Source of the DNA: Microstegium vimineum
Lineage: Eukaryota; Streptophyta; Magnoliopsida; Poales; Poaceae
Direction of reading: 5' to 3'
DNA: 64,000 bases
NCBI GenBank assembly: GCA_022036555.1
Contig: CM039137.1
Location: 5,309,034 to 5,373,033 of the forward strand
In this document: piece after piece, positions 47,480 through 59,083 of the stretch
How the letters are laid out: the number at the start of each line of letters is the position of its first letter
Position numbering within the stretch: the first letter of the stretch is position 1
Translations under genes and position numbers: made by a program
Notes under the pieces: model-generated
Seen by the model: the letters and a program-made list of their open reading frames with translations, nothing else
Database searches by the model: none
Told to the model about the DNA's origin: nothing

Positions 47480-47650
47480 AATGTCCAAAGCTCAACTATG
47501 AGCATCACATTATCAAATCATAGACTAATTAGTCTTATTAGATTCATCTCACAAATTAGTCTCAATTCGCATAATGAGTTTTGTAATTAGTTTATATTTA
47601 TTATTCTAAATGGGTGTCTAAATATACGATATGACAGGTCTAAAGTTTAG
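47480..47650. mobile_element. MITE remnant related to the copy at 10217-10473
   Basis: The phrases gactaattagtcttattaga, ttcatctcacaaattagtc and aaatgggtgtctaaatatac match the interior of the Tourist-like MITE near 10.3 kb. Only one plausible end (ctaaagtttagac) is seen, so this copy is truncated. Confidence 0.5.
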
Positions 47651-49270
47651 ACGCGGGAGAACAAAATAAGGCTGCAATTGTGCAGAATACTGTGTGAATA
47701 AGACTGTCAACTCTATAGCTCATTCTAATTGCCCTGTTATGACTTAGAGCATCCTGTGGGCAACTACCGCTCTATCCAGATCATATGTTCCCGACTTATG
47801 GTGCCAGTTGGGTTCGTGGTTTCTTTGGCTAATAAGTTAGCTCATGTTATTATGTTGTTCAATAAAAATACTATATCATTATTAATAAATTAGACAGATG
47901 AGTTGAAAACGAAATTTTCTATTACCGTTATTACTAGTACATCTCACTGATATGTCCGTCGTCCCACTACTTCTGCAGTGGGCCAGCCGGCAGCAATGGA
48001 ATGACCTGGACCTGGACGAGTCCCGGTCCTGTCTGGATAAGCAGTGTCATTGAAGATAACGACGTTGTGCATGTTCTGCAGAAGGTAGTGGTAGCAACCA
48101 GCTGGACAAATGGACAATTCGATGGGTGAAGGAAGAAAGATTCTTTTTTTTTAATCATTTTTGCCGTCCTTCCGGTAGGAATTGGCTGACGACTGATTTG
48201 CCACGGCAGATGGGATTACAACTTGCGAGCCGTTTGGTAGGAGCTTTAAGGACTCCCCGCTCTTCCAACTCGTGCACTATTTTCTGTAATCAATAATTTA
48301 TATAAGAGTTATTTGTATAAAAGTTATTTTCTATAATTATCTCTCTCCAACGTTCTTTCTTTATCATATGTGAACTCTAAAAAGCTATTTTCGTTTTCTA
48401 TGTTTAGCTTATAAGAAATCTAAAATAGAAAATAACTACATTTAATAACTAAATAAAAAATGCTGGAGGACATTTTTTTAATCAAAATATCTACTCCCAG
48501 CAATTAGAATGGACATTGATAGTCATGATTATTTACATATTGACCCCGGTGACCCCGATGACTAAAATCTTTGGCTTCGCCTCTGGTCTGATTTGCAGTT
48601 TTCAATTAGAAAACCAATTTTTATACTCTTTTAAATCTTAAAGTCAACTCATAAAATCATTTGGCCCAAATATAAAGCGAAGAATGCAAACAAGATAAAT
48701 CTTTGCATACCACATATTTCGGATTACAATGAACAATTCAATTATGACATAGCAATCCTCTAAGAGTGCTAGTGAAAGGATAACTTAAAGGTTATAAAAA
48801 CATTTCGAGAAGATCAAGTTTACAGGAATTTATGGAAAAAATTGAGGATTTCCTTTCCTATAGGATTCAACATTGTAGCACCCTTTGTCTCATAGGATTA
48901 AACTGTACAAAATTTTACAGGAAACATTTCTACACAGATGATTTCACATGAGAAGTATGGGAAAAAAAACATCCATTCCTACTTTGTTTCTATGTCTTAT
49001 GTAGAAAGAAGACAAATCAAGAGCCAAATCACAAGTAACGCATAGAAATGAGAGGAGCCAGAGGGCAAGCATGGGAGATTATACAATTCATTCATATACT
49101 TGTGAATTAATTTCGTATATCCATCCTTTCAATCCTTCAAAGAGATCCTAAATTTTTCACAATTCATGTTTCCCCCTTTATTGTTGCCTGTTTTATTTAT
49201 TGTAGTACTCTAGCAGAGTTTCTCTTTGAACTGAACTTAGGAGAGGTTTTAGGAATTGGAACTTATATAA
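47651..49270. other. AT-rich intergenic region
   Basis: No gene is recognised. The stretch 48760-49160 has the repeated phrase 'tttacaggaa' and 'cataggatt' typical of decayed DNA transposons in grasses, but ends could not be placed. Confidence 0.4.
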
Positions 49271-49587
49271 GTGCACTCACAATGTAGACTCTATGATAAC
49301 TTTTATAGATATTAATTGAACTGCCACATAGATAATTTGCTGATGTGGCAAGTGATTTAATAAGAAGAGAGAGTAGAAATTTAAGAAACCAAGTCTAACT
49401 AAGAAACCAGGTTTTCATTGTTATCAATGGATAAGAAACTACTGTAACCATATTAGGAGAGCAAACATAGTTTCTATCATTAGCTATGTCACATGCTATA
49501 GAAAATCTTACATTTAGAAAATAATTTATTGGTGCAATGTTCTAACCTATAGAAATTACTAGTAATAGTTTTTTTTCACTGTGAGTG
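49271..49587. mobile_element. MITE upstream of the MPP beta gene
   Basis: The left end gtgcactcacaatgtagac is approximately mirrored by ttcactgtgagtgccc on the right. The element ends about 170 bases before the start codon of the processing-peptidase gene, so it lies in or beside its promoter or leader. The superfamily is not settled. Confidence 0.55.
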
Positions 49588-49756
49588 CCCTAACCCTACT
49601 CGGAATCAAAACCTCCAAGATTTCTTTAGCAACAAAGAGAAGTAAGCAGTAGACTCCTTCCCACCGCCGCAAGAATAAACGGAAGAGGGAAAAAAAAACC
49701 CGACCCCTCTTCGTCTCCCTCTTCGCGGCGCGACGGTAAGGGATTCCGTCGAACAC

Positions 49757-52700
49757 ATGGCCTCTCTCGCCTCAGCCGCCCGCTCGAGGCGCCGGCTCCT
49801 CCCTACCTCAACCGCCTCCTCACTCCGCCTCCACCACCGCAGTCTCCCCGTCGCCCCTCCACCAGCCGCTTCCTCCGCCACGCCTCCGCCGGTGCCACGC
49901 ACCCCTGACCACTCCCCTCACCTCCGGTTGCCCGCCGCGCGCGTCTCCACGCTCCCCTCGGGCCTCCGTGTCGTCACACAGGCCTACCCGGCCGCCACAC
50001 GGATGGCCTCCGTCGGCGTCTGGGTCGATGCGGGGAGCCGCTTCGAACTCCCTGGAACCAACGGAACCGCGCACTTCCTCGAGCACATGGCCTTCAAGGG
50101 CACCCGGCGCCGGCCCAACGCGCAGGCGCTCGAGGTAGAGATTGAGGACATGGGCGCGCGCCTCAACGCGTATACCTCCCGCGAGCAGACCACCTTCTTT
50201 GCCGACGTGCAGGCGCGCCACGTTCCGGCGGCGCTCGACGTCCTCAGCGACATCCTACAGCACCCGCGATTCCCCGAAAAGGCCATTCAGAGGGAGCGCG
50301 GCGTCATCCTCCGTGAGATGGAGGAGGTGAGCTTGTTCCACAAATTTACTGTGCTGTACCTGTACCTTGCTTGCCCTTCAAACCTCGATTCATTGCTTTA
50401 CTACCTTTTAGAGTACTTAACAGTATTCTTGTTGCGTTGCTAATTGGACATACCATTGTGATTAAGGCCCCGTTTGGATCCCTGGAATTGAATTCATTTT
50501 AATAATCATAATTTAGAGACTTATTAATTAAGCTATATGGATTATAATTGCATATTATTGTTCACTATACGAGAGACATACTTATTTCTTGGATTTCTAT
50601 CGTAAGAGAGGGAGTTTGAACAACATGTTATAAGTTGCAAATAGAAATATGGAATGGTGATCTATATAATCAATTTCCATCTCTCACCCTATGAATTTGA
50701 GATAGGCTTAATTATGGACTTTGAAAAGTGGTGGAATGCCAAATTCCAAGCCAAATAGCTTAATTTATTAAGGTAGATTTCAATTCCTCCAAATGAAGAG
50801 ATCCAAACGGCCCCTAAGGGTAAAGGCGAGAACTTTATGGTGTGTTTGGTTTGTGGAATCATCCTATGCTTTGTGAGGTGGTGCATCATGAGTTCATCCC
50901 ACGAATGTTGGTGGAATCAACCCATTCCTCATGCATGTACTAATTATCATTAGCTTGTGATGAGGAATGAGGTGGTGATGGATCAACTCATTCTATTCCA
51001 CAAACCAAACAAAAAAAGTGAGGAGTAAGAAGATGGATCACCCTTAGATGCTCGATTGAGTTTTCAACTAAAAGTGGAGACAGTTATTTTAACGCACATT
51101 TGGTATTGCTTTAGCAGGGACATTGCTTATTGAAGTTTGTCTAATTGACTGATTATAATTTAGTGTGGCAACTGGTATCTATTTTAACTCTTAGTTTGCA
51201 CCCAATGCTATCCATCTCATTCAGCATGGGTTAATCCTACTTGTGGAAGCTGCTTACCATGGCTATGGCACATATAAACAAATATAATTCCCTGACCCCC
51301 TGACCATTATTTTTATTTGTAGCAGAGAACATTTTTACTGGTGCTGCATGTGATGATGATATTTAGCAGTAAATGCAGCTGTTTAGTGATATCCTGATAA
51401 TTCATATGCTATGACAACCAATATAAAAATCAAAACTTTAACCATGTAGCATTGCTGGCTTTCCTTTTTAACATTATTCTTCCATGATCTTCAGTGAAAA
51501 AAATGGTTGATGTGGTTAATAGCAGCTCTTGCTACGAAAATGGAACATTTATTGCTTGATGTGGATGCCTGATTTGTTTTTATATTAAAAATTAGGTGCA
51601 AGGTATGATGGAAGAGGTGATATTTGATCACTTGCATGCAGCAGCATTCCAAGGCCATCCACTAGGGGACACAATATTAGGTCCTGAAGAGAATATTAGG
51701 TCCATCTCTAAGAAAGATTTGGAACAGTATATCTCAACTCACTACACCTGTCCTCGGATGGTATTTCTTTCTGACAATTCTGAAAGTTCGTAGACATTTT
51801 CTCTTCTTGAGCAGAGAAGTTGTAAATTTTTTATTCTACTGTCTGGTTTAGGTTGTATCTGCTGCTGGAAGTGTCAATCACGATGAATTTGTTGATAAAG
51901 TGAAAGAATTATTCACAGAATTCTCCACTGATCCAACTACTGTTGATCAGCTTGTCGAGGCAAACCCAGCTATTTTTACTGGATCTGAGGTCTGGTTTGT
52001 TCATACAGGATCTTATTTAACAATTTCTAGGCCATTTAAAAAAAAATCTTTAATTTAGTTTAGTGTTCTTTTTTCCACTCAACTGGTTTTCAGCTTTTGT
52101 AGGTTCTTGTAGAAAATGCAGAGTTGCCTCTAGCACACGTTGCAATAGCTTTCAAAGGCTCATCATGGACTAACCCTAGCTCAATTCCCCTTATGGTGAT
52201 CCAAAGCATATTGGGATCCTGGAACAGGAGCATTGGGGTTGGGAACTGCTCAGGGTATGAGAATTCCCTTCCTAGTTTACATTTGATTTGTTAGTAATTT
52301 GCTTTCCTAGTGTATTACCACCAAATTGCTGTTTAACACTGATGCTACTTATTGAAACTACAAGGTCTACTTTAGCTCGTGGTATCAGCAATGCTAATTT
52401 AGCTGAGGGCATGATGGCGTTCAATACTAACTATCGGGACACAGGAATATTTGGCATTTATACTATTGCTCCGGTAAGTTTGTTGCTCAATCTTCTAAGT
52501 TTGTTCTAGTCTAACTAGCCTGAACTACGATTGACACTTATAAGATCTCCTGTCTTTTTCCTTTTATCTCATTAATTATGAGTTCTCTCTTTTTATTTTT
52601 TGGTAAGCTCTTAAATTGCATAAAGATTAATTTAGTATAGTACTCCTTCCATTCATCAATGCAACATATATTTTGATTTGGAAAGGTCAAACTTTATGAG

Positions 52701-55700
52701 TTTTGATCATCAATTAGTCACAAATTACACGCATGTTATTATATAGATATTGCATCAATAGTTTGTCTTTGAAATGCCTTTAAGATAGTGATGACTTTAT
52801 ATAGCAATCAAAAATATAGTTAAGATGGTGGCCAAAATCTACTTTTGAAGGCTCTCATTTCAAAATAAGTTTTAGATTGATGGATGGATGGATGAAATAG
52901 TGATCACTGATTAGGTGTGGGTGTTCCCTTGCAACATTTGTGGTTACACATTTTAATGATCAAGCAGTGAGGATTCTGAATGCCTTCTGGTGGGATAGGA
53001 CATGTTTGAGTGAATCAATGGCAATCCAGATTGGATCTCTGGGGTTGGCACTAGGAAGGGAACTCCCTTGTTCAAATGACGATGTGTATTCATAAATACT
53101 CTCTATATTCCTTCACATGGGCTGAATGTAGCCAATTTCTGGTTAATATATTATATAGATTAATAATTTACTCAGACATCACTTGTATTTGCACAGCACA
53201 GAGCTGTATCGAAATTTCTATTGACCATCCATCTATACCAGCAGCTGAGCGAATATATTGATTTGACGGAGATATTGATTGCTACAATGTTTCTTACAAT
53301 TTGTGAAATCAATTGCAGCCCGAAACCCTGCATGACTTGTCACAGTTAATAATGGCGGAGTTTAGAAGACTTGCATCCCAAGTGTCAGAAACAGAGGTTG
53401 CTCGTGCCCGCAATCAGGTAGCTGGTTCTGTCTCCATCACCCTATATGCCAGTATATTTTGTACATTTCAGCTGTTAATATCTTTTTTTTGGGTATTGCT
53501 ATTTATAGTAGAAAGAAAAAAGTGATGGGTTACTTTGTCTATCTCCATTAGAGAAGGGAGAAAGCTAATTCTTTAGTTTTATTGATCTGACCCTGTCCAT
53601 ATAGAACTATGTTTCACCAATAAGCTATACTAGCAAATAATGCCCGTGCGTTGCAACGGAGAAAACGAAAGATTTGACGTGCTGTATTTCGGTCGGAGTC
53701 ATGGGAGAAAACGAGGTGACATGTTGTATTTCTGTCGGAGTCCTACTTTCCGGATTAGTTAAAAGTGGATGGACGAAGAAAAAAACACCTGAAATTTTGC
53801 CTCTATAGTGTAGGTAGGTATAGGTATATAGATATAAATATAGATATAGATGATTGATGTGGTTCGGCATTTTTCAAAAACAAGGACATGGCAGTGAATA
53901 TGTATAATAATATATACTATATAGATATTTCTGAAAAAATACAAAAATAATAATATCAAGTGTAAAGTCTTGGTGAAAACTATTCAATATGGCTGTTCCT
54001 TTGTGTTGCCTCATAACTTGACTCCTCATGTAAACTGTGTTGGAGGAAGGAACACATCACTAGATTGGATCAACATTGAACAACCAGACCAAATTGATAA
54101 AAATAAACCCTGAATAACGTAAAAATCAGCAGTACCTTCTACCTTCAGTCTCCAGGACAGAGCCATCAGCTCCACCTGACATGGGCCCAGGAGGTAGCAT
54201 GGGCTCATGGTAGCTTAAGGCTTTGCTGTCTTCCCAGTGGCGATGGGGGCTCCAGGGCCTCAGTTTCAGTTCACCTGGTGGTGGCTTGACTGCTTGAGCA
54301 TGTAGCCTTGCAGATGAGTGCAGCCTCAGGATGAGAGCGAGAATCTGTGGATGCTGCCTGCGCTGGGCTTGCTATATATTCCATTATATTGTCAAGTATT
54401 GTTTATGTGCCACAAATTAAAAGACTACCACCAACGCTTCCTGATAATATATCATCCTATCTGTACGTGTGTGTAAGGTTCCTGAACAATTATGCAAGTG
54501 CTGTCTAGTAATCCCATGAGCTTTCTCCAACGTTATCAAATCGTCTAATCGATCCTTGTCGCCATGGCACCAATCAGCCTGATTAATTGTGACTAATCAT
54601 GGTGCATAACTGATCGTCATGGCACCGATCAGCCTGACTAATTGCGATTAGTCAACTTGATAACATTGGCTCTTTGTAGTAAGCCTTGACACAGGTATGA
54701 CATGGTTCCTGACATATCCGTGATTTAATTATACACGTATTGTCTAGTAATCCTATAAGCTTTGTCTAGTAAGCCCACTTTCTCCTCATGTAAACACTAA
54801 CCTGCAACTTGGTAGATCTGTTTTGCATTAGTGGAACCTGAAACATATTTTAGAACTAACACATGTATCTTATGCCAGCTTAAATCTGCTCTGTTACTTC
54901 ACATTGATGGATCCACAGGAGTTTCTGAGAATAATGGTCGCCAGGTATTCTACTATTCTAGCCAGAACTTCTCAGAATAGCAGCAGCTTCTCCCATCCTG
55001 ATTAATAAGATTTTTCGTCAACTATCTCGTGCAGATGCTAACTTATGGGCGAGTTATGCCGTTCCTAGAGCTTTTTGCGCGCATTGATGCTGTTGACTGT
55101 GCTACAGTAATGGAAACTGCCAAAAAGTACATAATTGATAAGGTAAATCTCCAAAAGTGGTGACTATTCTACTAACGCAGAGTAATACAGTATCTTTGGT
55201 TAACGGGTCTGTAGTATAGTGGTCACAGGAGCCTTAGTAGCATCTTAGGTCCTGGTTTGACTATCTCTGAGAGCGAATTTAAATACTCCCTCCATACTCA
55301 AAAGCTTGTCGTTTTAGAAAACGACACGGTCTCCAAAGTGTAACTTTGATCACTTTTTTTTTTGAAAAATATTTATTGAAATATAATATATGTATACTTT
55401 TATGAAAGTATTTTTTCAAGACAAATCTATTGATATGATTTTTACATTTTCAAACTCAATAACTTAAAAGTTATTCATGATTTATATTTTCAATGTTTGA
55501 CTAAAACCTTGCCCTAAACGACAACTTTTTTTAGTACGGAGGGAGTAGACCTAAGTTAAAAACACCACTGCCCGCAGTCTCCCCGAGTCAAGGGCAGCTG
55601 GCCTTCCCTGTGTTTCTTGGCCTGTGTGCGAGAAACTAATGTAATGCTTCCCCGCAGGAGTTTTAATACAGTATCTTTGAATACTTTGAGCTACTGGAGG

Positions 55701-55857
55701 CTTCATGCACTGACATGATTGGTTTGGTAATTTACAGGATGTTGCTCTGGCTGGAGTGGGACCGCTCGCGAAATTGCCAGAGCTTAGTTGGTTTCGCTCG
55801 GAAACATGTTCTGATGATGATTTTACGCAAAGAATATTCTTTGGGAATGCAAAATAG
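49757..55857 (+). CDS. Mitochondrial processing peptidase beta subunit
   Basis: Nine exons join in frame to 508 residues: 49757-50326, 51596-51760, 51852-51989, 52103-52254, 52365-52473, 53319-53417, 54879-54944, 55035-55142, 55738-55857. The first ~60 residues are rich in Arg, Ser and Ala without acidic residues, as in a mitochondrial presequence. The M16 zinc motif HFLEH (106-110) is intact, and Glu187 in VILREMEE sits at the expected distance for the third ligand. Later landmarks are DHLHAAAFQGHPLGDTILGP, MAFNTNYRDTGIFGIY, SALLLHIDGSTGVSENNGRQ and LTYGRVMPFLELFARIDAVD. Known role: with the alpha subunit it removes presequences from imported proteins; in plants it is part of the cytochrome bc1 complex. 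The introns carry several MITEs and a SINE. Catalytic residues are complete, so the product should be functional. Confidence 0.93.
50466..50814. mobile_element. Tourist-like MITE in MPP beta intron 1
   Basis: The ends ggccccgtttggatcc and ggatctcttcatttgg-type inverted right end (gatccaaacggcccc) are inverted copies with a few mismatches. TAA flanks both sides (50463-50465 and 50815-50817), the target preference of PIF/Harbinger-Tourist elements. Length is about 349 bp. Confidence 0.8.
50841..51011. mobile_element. Second MITE in MPP beta intron 1
   Basis: The left end tgtttggtttgtggaat is exactly mirrored by attccacaaaccaaaca at the right. The element is about 170 bp and lies only ~25 bases from the preceding Tourist-like copy. 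Boundaries may differ by a few bases. Confidence 0.75.
52640..52905. mobile_element. Degenerate Stowaway-like MITE in MPP beta intron 5
   Basis: A left end tactccttccattcatcaa and a right end with gattgatggatggatg are weak inverted copies, and the interior has the Stowaway-like phrase 'aggtcaaacttta'. It is old and imprecisely bounded. Confidence 0.4.
53628..53850. mobile_element. Interspersed grass repeat with GCCCGTGCGTTGCAACGG
   Basis: The phrase tactagcaaataatgcccg followed by tgcgttgcaacgg is one I recall as very common in grass genomes; the class is unclear to me. The repeat ends in an imperfect tatagatataga microsatellite. It lies in MPP beta intron 6. Confidence 0.45.
54529..54667. 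mobile_element. Fold-back element with internal 37-bp duplication
   Basis: The arms 54529-54551 and 54645-54667 match as an inverted repeat at about 19 of 23 bases. Inside, two direct 37-bp copies begin catggcacc(a/g)atcagcctg at 54563 and 54618. It lies in MPP beta intron 6. Confidence 0.6.
55183..55679 (+). mobile_element. tRNA-derived SINE with 16-bp target duplications
   Basis: The 16-bp sequence taatacagtatctttg occurs at 55183-55198 and 55664-55679 and brackets the element. The head has a pol III A box-like tagtatagtgg and a B box-like ggtttgacta, followed by gagagcgaattt, as in Au-type grass SINEs from memory. The body is interrupted by a Stowaway element; without it the SINE is about 203 bp. 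It sits in the last intron of the MPP beta gene. Confidence 0.8.
55286..55545. mobile_element. Stowaway-like MITE nested in the SINE
   Basis: The element starts ctccctccatactcaaaag and ends ttagtacggagggag, with TA flanks on both sides (55284-55285 and 55546-55547). It is 260 bp and splits the SINE body, so it inserted later than the SINE. Confidence 0.88.
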
Positions 55858-56951
55858 TTGAAGCTATGGCATATAGTGTTGTTGTAACTCTAGATCGTTC
55901 ATTCCAAGAAATTATCAATTGATAGATAGCATCAGCTATTTGTTAGTTATTTTCCTTTTGTGTTTATACTATACTTATTTGATGCTAAATGTGCAAATAA
56001 TTTTCTTTGCTGTGCTGCTCTACTTATGAATTCATCTCATCTATGAGTCGTAGGAATAATATTTTGGTATAAGGCATATTTATTGAAATGAACTGGCAAA
56101 ATAGGCGACAATGAACTTACGAGCAGAGAATGCCAGAGCATCAGATATTGCTGTATTCCCTCACTGTTTGTAATCAAGTGTTTTCTTTTTTTTTTTTTTG
56201 AGTTTAATGAGTCCACATCAATTGCCTATCTTTAAAGCAACTCCAAGAAACTTGCTAAAATTAGATGTTAAATTATGAGATTTAGTCATTATGTAAAATA
56301 GAAAACTTATCTAAAATGTACAATAACCTAGCTAAATTGAAGAACATGTATAGCAAACATGTCTCCTCGCTAGGTAAAAATGGCCTGCGAAAATGATGAG
56401 ATGGCAAATTGGGTAAAATAGAAAACGGTATATATATGGGTAGAAAGTTTTCAGCATGAACTGATTTTGCAAAAAACCTGACTGCAAACACTTTCCAAAT
56501 GAAATGTAGAACCCGAGACATACGGAGAGAAAGGCCGCATGAGAACAAAATCTCGATTTCTTTTCCCACTAAATACTGAACGACACTAGTTTTTCGGTTG
56601 CATCCTGAACGCAAAGCACCATGGCTGGTTTTTCCGTAAACGACAGCTCGGAGGGAGAGTTCATCTGTTCATGCGATGCAGACTGCGCTGCCAATGTCAC
56701 GTCGGTCTTCACAAATGAGCTCACGCCGCTCGCACTCGTTCCCGCGGGGGTGCCGCGCCCTCCTCCCGCACACTCCCATTAATCCCTCACGCACCGGGCC
56801 GTTGCACCATCAACTCCCTCCCCTCCGCCCGCGCCATTATTACTGCTACATACACCTACGTGCCCTGCGCCGAGTCCGAGCCGCTCCCGGCGCCCACGCT
56901 TTACACCTGCATTCGCCGATTGCTTTGCCTCGGGCAGGCTCGAGCATTGCA
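55858..56951. other. Intergenic region between MPP beta and the LRR receptor-like gene
   Basis: The left part should hold the MPP beta 3' untranslated region. The right part, from about 56640, is the GC-rich leader of the LRR gene; its frame stays open back to 56676, but the residues upstream of 56952 do not look like coding sequence of this family. A minus-strand frame at 56282-56614 is not recognised. Confidence 0.45.
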
Positions 56952-59083
56952 ATGGCTGCTTTGCGCGTGCTCCTCTTGACACTGGCGATCGCCGCGACCC
57001 GCGCCTCCGCTCCCGCCCCGATCAGCCCCGACGCCGTCGCGCTACTCGCATTCAAGTCGGTGTGCACCGACCGCGGCGCGGCGCTCGGCTCATGGACGGA
57101 GTCCACCGACCCCTGCGCCGGCAAGTGGCGCGGCGTCACCTGCCAGCCGCCGCCGTCGTCAACGCTCCGCCTCCGCGTGCGTCGCGTCGTCCTCGAAGGC
57201 CTCGGGCTCGGCGGGCACGCCGCGGCGCTGGAGGTGCTGGCGGATCTCCCCGCGCTCTCGTCCCTTAGCCTCAAGAACAACACCTTCACGGGCGCGCTCC
57301 ACGGCGTCGACTTCTCCCGCCTAGCGCCGCACCTCAAGCTCCTCTACCTCTCCGGCAACGGCTTCTCCGGCCGGTTCCCCGACTCCGTCCTGCGCCTTCG
57401 CCACCTGCGCCGTCTCGACCTTTCCGGGAACCACCTCGCCGGCACGATCCCGCCGGAGATCGGGCACTGCCTCCGGGCTCTCCTCACGCTCAACATCCAG
57501 CGGAATTCGTTCGTCGGGTCCGTGCCGGACTCGCTGGACGCAGTGCCCATGCTCGCGGAGCTCAACGTCTCCGGCAACCACCTCGAGGGGCGGATCCCGA
57601 ACCGCCTCGCGGCTGCCTTTCCCGCATCGTCGTTCGACGGCAACCCGGGGCTCTGTGGCGCGCCGCTCGCCCGCCGGTGCAATGGACCGCAGCAGATCGT
57701 GTACAACGACGGCGGCGGCGACGAGACGGCGTCGAACGGATCGATGACGACGACGGGGAGGGGGAATAATAAGATCCATGACCGGTGGATGGTCGTGATG
57801 ATCATGTCGGCGGTGGGCGCGGCGGTCGCGTCGTTGGTCGCGGCGGCACTGTGCGCCGTGCTTCTACTGAAGAACAGGAAGCCGGTGATGGCGAGACGGC
57901 CGCGCGCCGGCGGCTCTACGTCGTCCGCCACCAACTCGACGGCGGTGGCACGGGAGGAGACGGTGCGCTTCGACGGGTGCTGCGTGGAGTTCGACGTGGC
58001 CACGCTCATGCAGGGCGCCGCAGAGATGCTGGGGAAAGGCGCAGCGGCGACGACGTACCGTGTGGCCATGGGAGGCAACGACGCCGGCGTCGGCGTCGAG
58101 GAGGCCCACGGCGGAGAGGTGGTGGTGGTGAAGAGGATGAGGAGGATGGACGGCGCCGGCGCGTCGTCGAGGGAGAGCGACGAGAGGCGGCGGAGGGAGC
58201 TGGCCAGAGAGATGGGCACGTGGCGGCACGACAACGTCGTGGGCCTGCGCGCGTTCTACGCGTCCACGGAGGAGCTGCTCCTCGTCTTCGACTACATGCC
58301 CAGCGGCAGCCTCCATAGCCTCTTGCACGGTGAGTGAGCACTGAGCAGCAGCTTATTCATTTCTCGTCGCACGTGTTCTCTATATTAGTCAGGTGATGCA
58401 TGTCATGTCTCCCTTCTGGACTGGACGTACGTACAGAGAACCGTGGGCCGGCAAGAGTTCCTCTGGGCTGGCAGACGAGGCTGAAGCTGGCGCAGGACGC
58501 GGCGCACGGCCTCGCCTACCTCCACGGCGTGTCCGGCGGCAAACTCTCCCACCGGCACCTCACATCCTCGAACATCCTCGTCGACGGCAGCGGCAGCGCG
58601 CGCGTCTCCGACTTCGCTCTCCTCCAGCTGCTCGCGCCGGCGCCACCTGTAGCTGCAGGGGAGGCGGCACTGCAGCAGAAGCAGGACGTGCACGGTTTCG
58701 GCGTCATCCTGCTGGAGATCCTCACGGGGCGCCAGTCGTCGCCCGAGGAGGACCTGCCGCGGTGGGCGCGGGCCGCGGTGCGGGAGGAGCGTACGTCCGA
58801 GGTGTTGGACGTGGAGCTGCCGCGGAGCAAGGGCGCCGAGGACGAGATGGTGGCGCTCCTGCAGGTGGCGCTGCTCTGCGTCGCTGACGACCCGAGGGAG
58901 CGGCCTAGGATGGGTGTGGTGGCCAAGATGATCGAGGACATCAGGGACAGGGGGAGCAAGCGGAGGAGCAACAAGGACTCCGCGTCTCCGTCGCAAGCGG
59001 GGCACTCGTACGACTCCTCTTCCTCTCCCTGCGTGTCCGTGTCCGAGGACACCACCAGGTCTACTCCTGCCTCAAGCTCTTGA
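56952..59083 (+). CDS. LRR receptor-like protein with a probable pseudokinase domain
   Basis: Two exons, 56952-58329 and 58437-59083, give 674 residues. The start at 56952 opens MAALRVLLLTLAIAATRAS, a signal peptide. An LRR N-terminal cap with DPCAGKWRGVTC (53-64) is followed by a few LRRs (about 75-220) and a second cysteine pair in NPGLCGAPLARRC. A transmembrane helix spans about 280-306. The architecture matches LRR-III 'probable inactive receptor kinases'. The kinase-like domain keeps a VVVK lysine. However, the loop reads LGKGAAATTYRV, HRD is replaced by HRH (SHRHLTSSNILV), DFG by DFA, and the APE segment before DVHGFGVILLEILTG is missing. Catalysis is therefore unlikely; a scaffold or co-receptor role is inferred. 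The C-terminus is a Ser-rich tail. The ligand cannot be named. Confidence 0.9.

Noticed and set aside
55205..55275. tRNA-like sequence with A and B boxes
   Set aside because: The B box is imperfect and no cloverleaf forms; with the flanking 16-bp duplications it is better read as the head of a SINE.
57344..58234. 296-residue minus-strand open frame opposite the LRR gene
   Set aside because: It is a shadow frame created by GC-rich codons of the real gene; it has no recognised domain.
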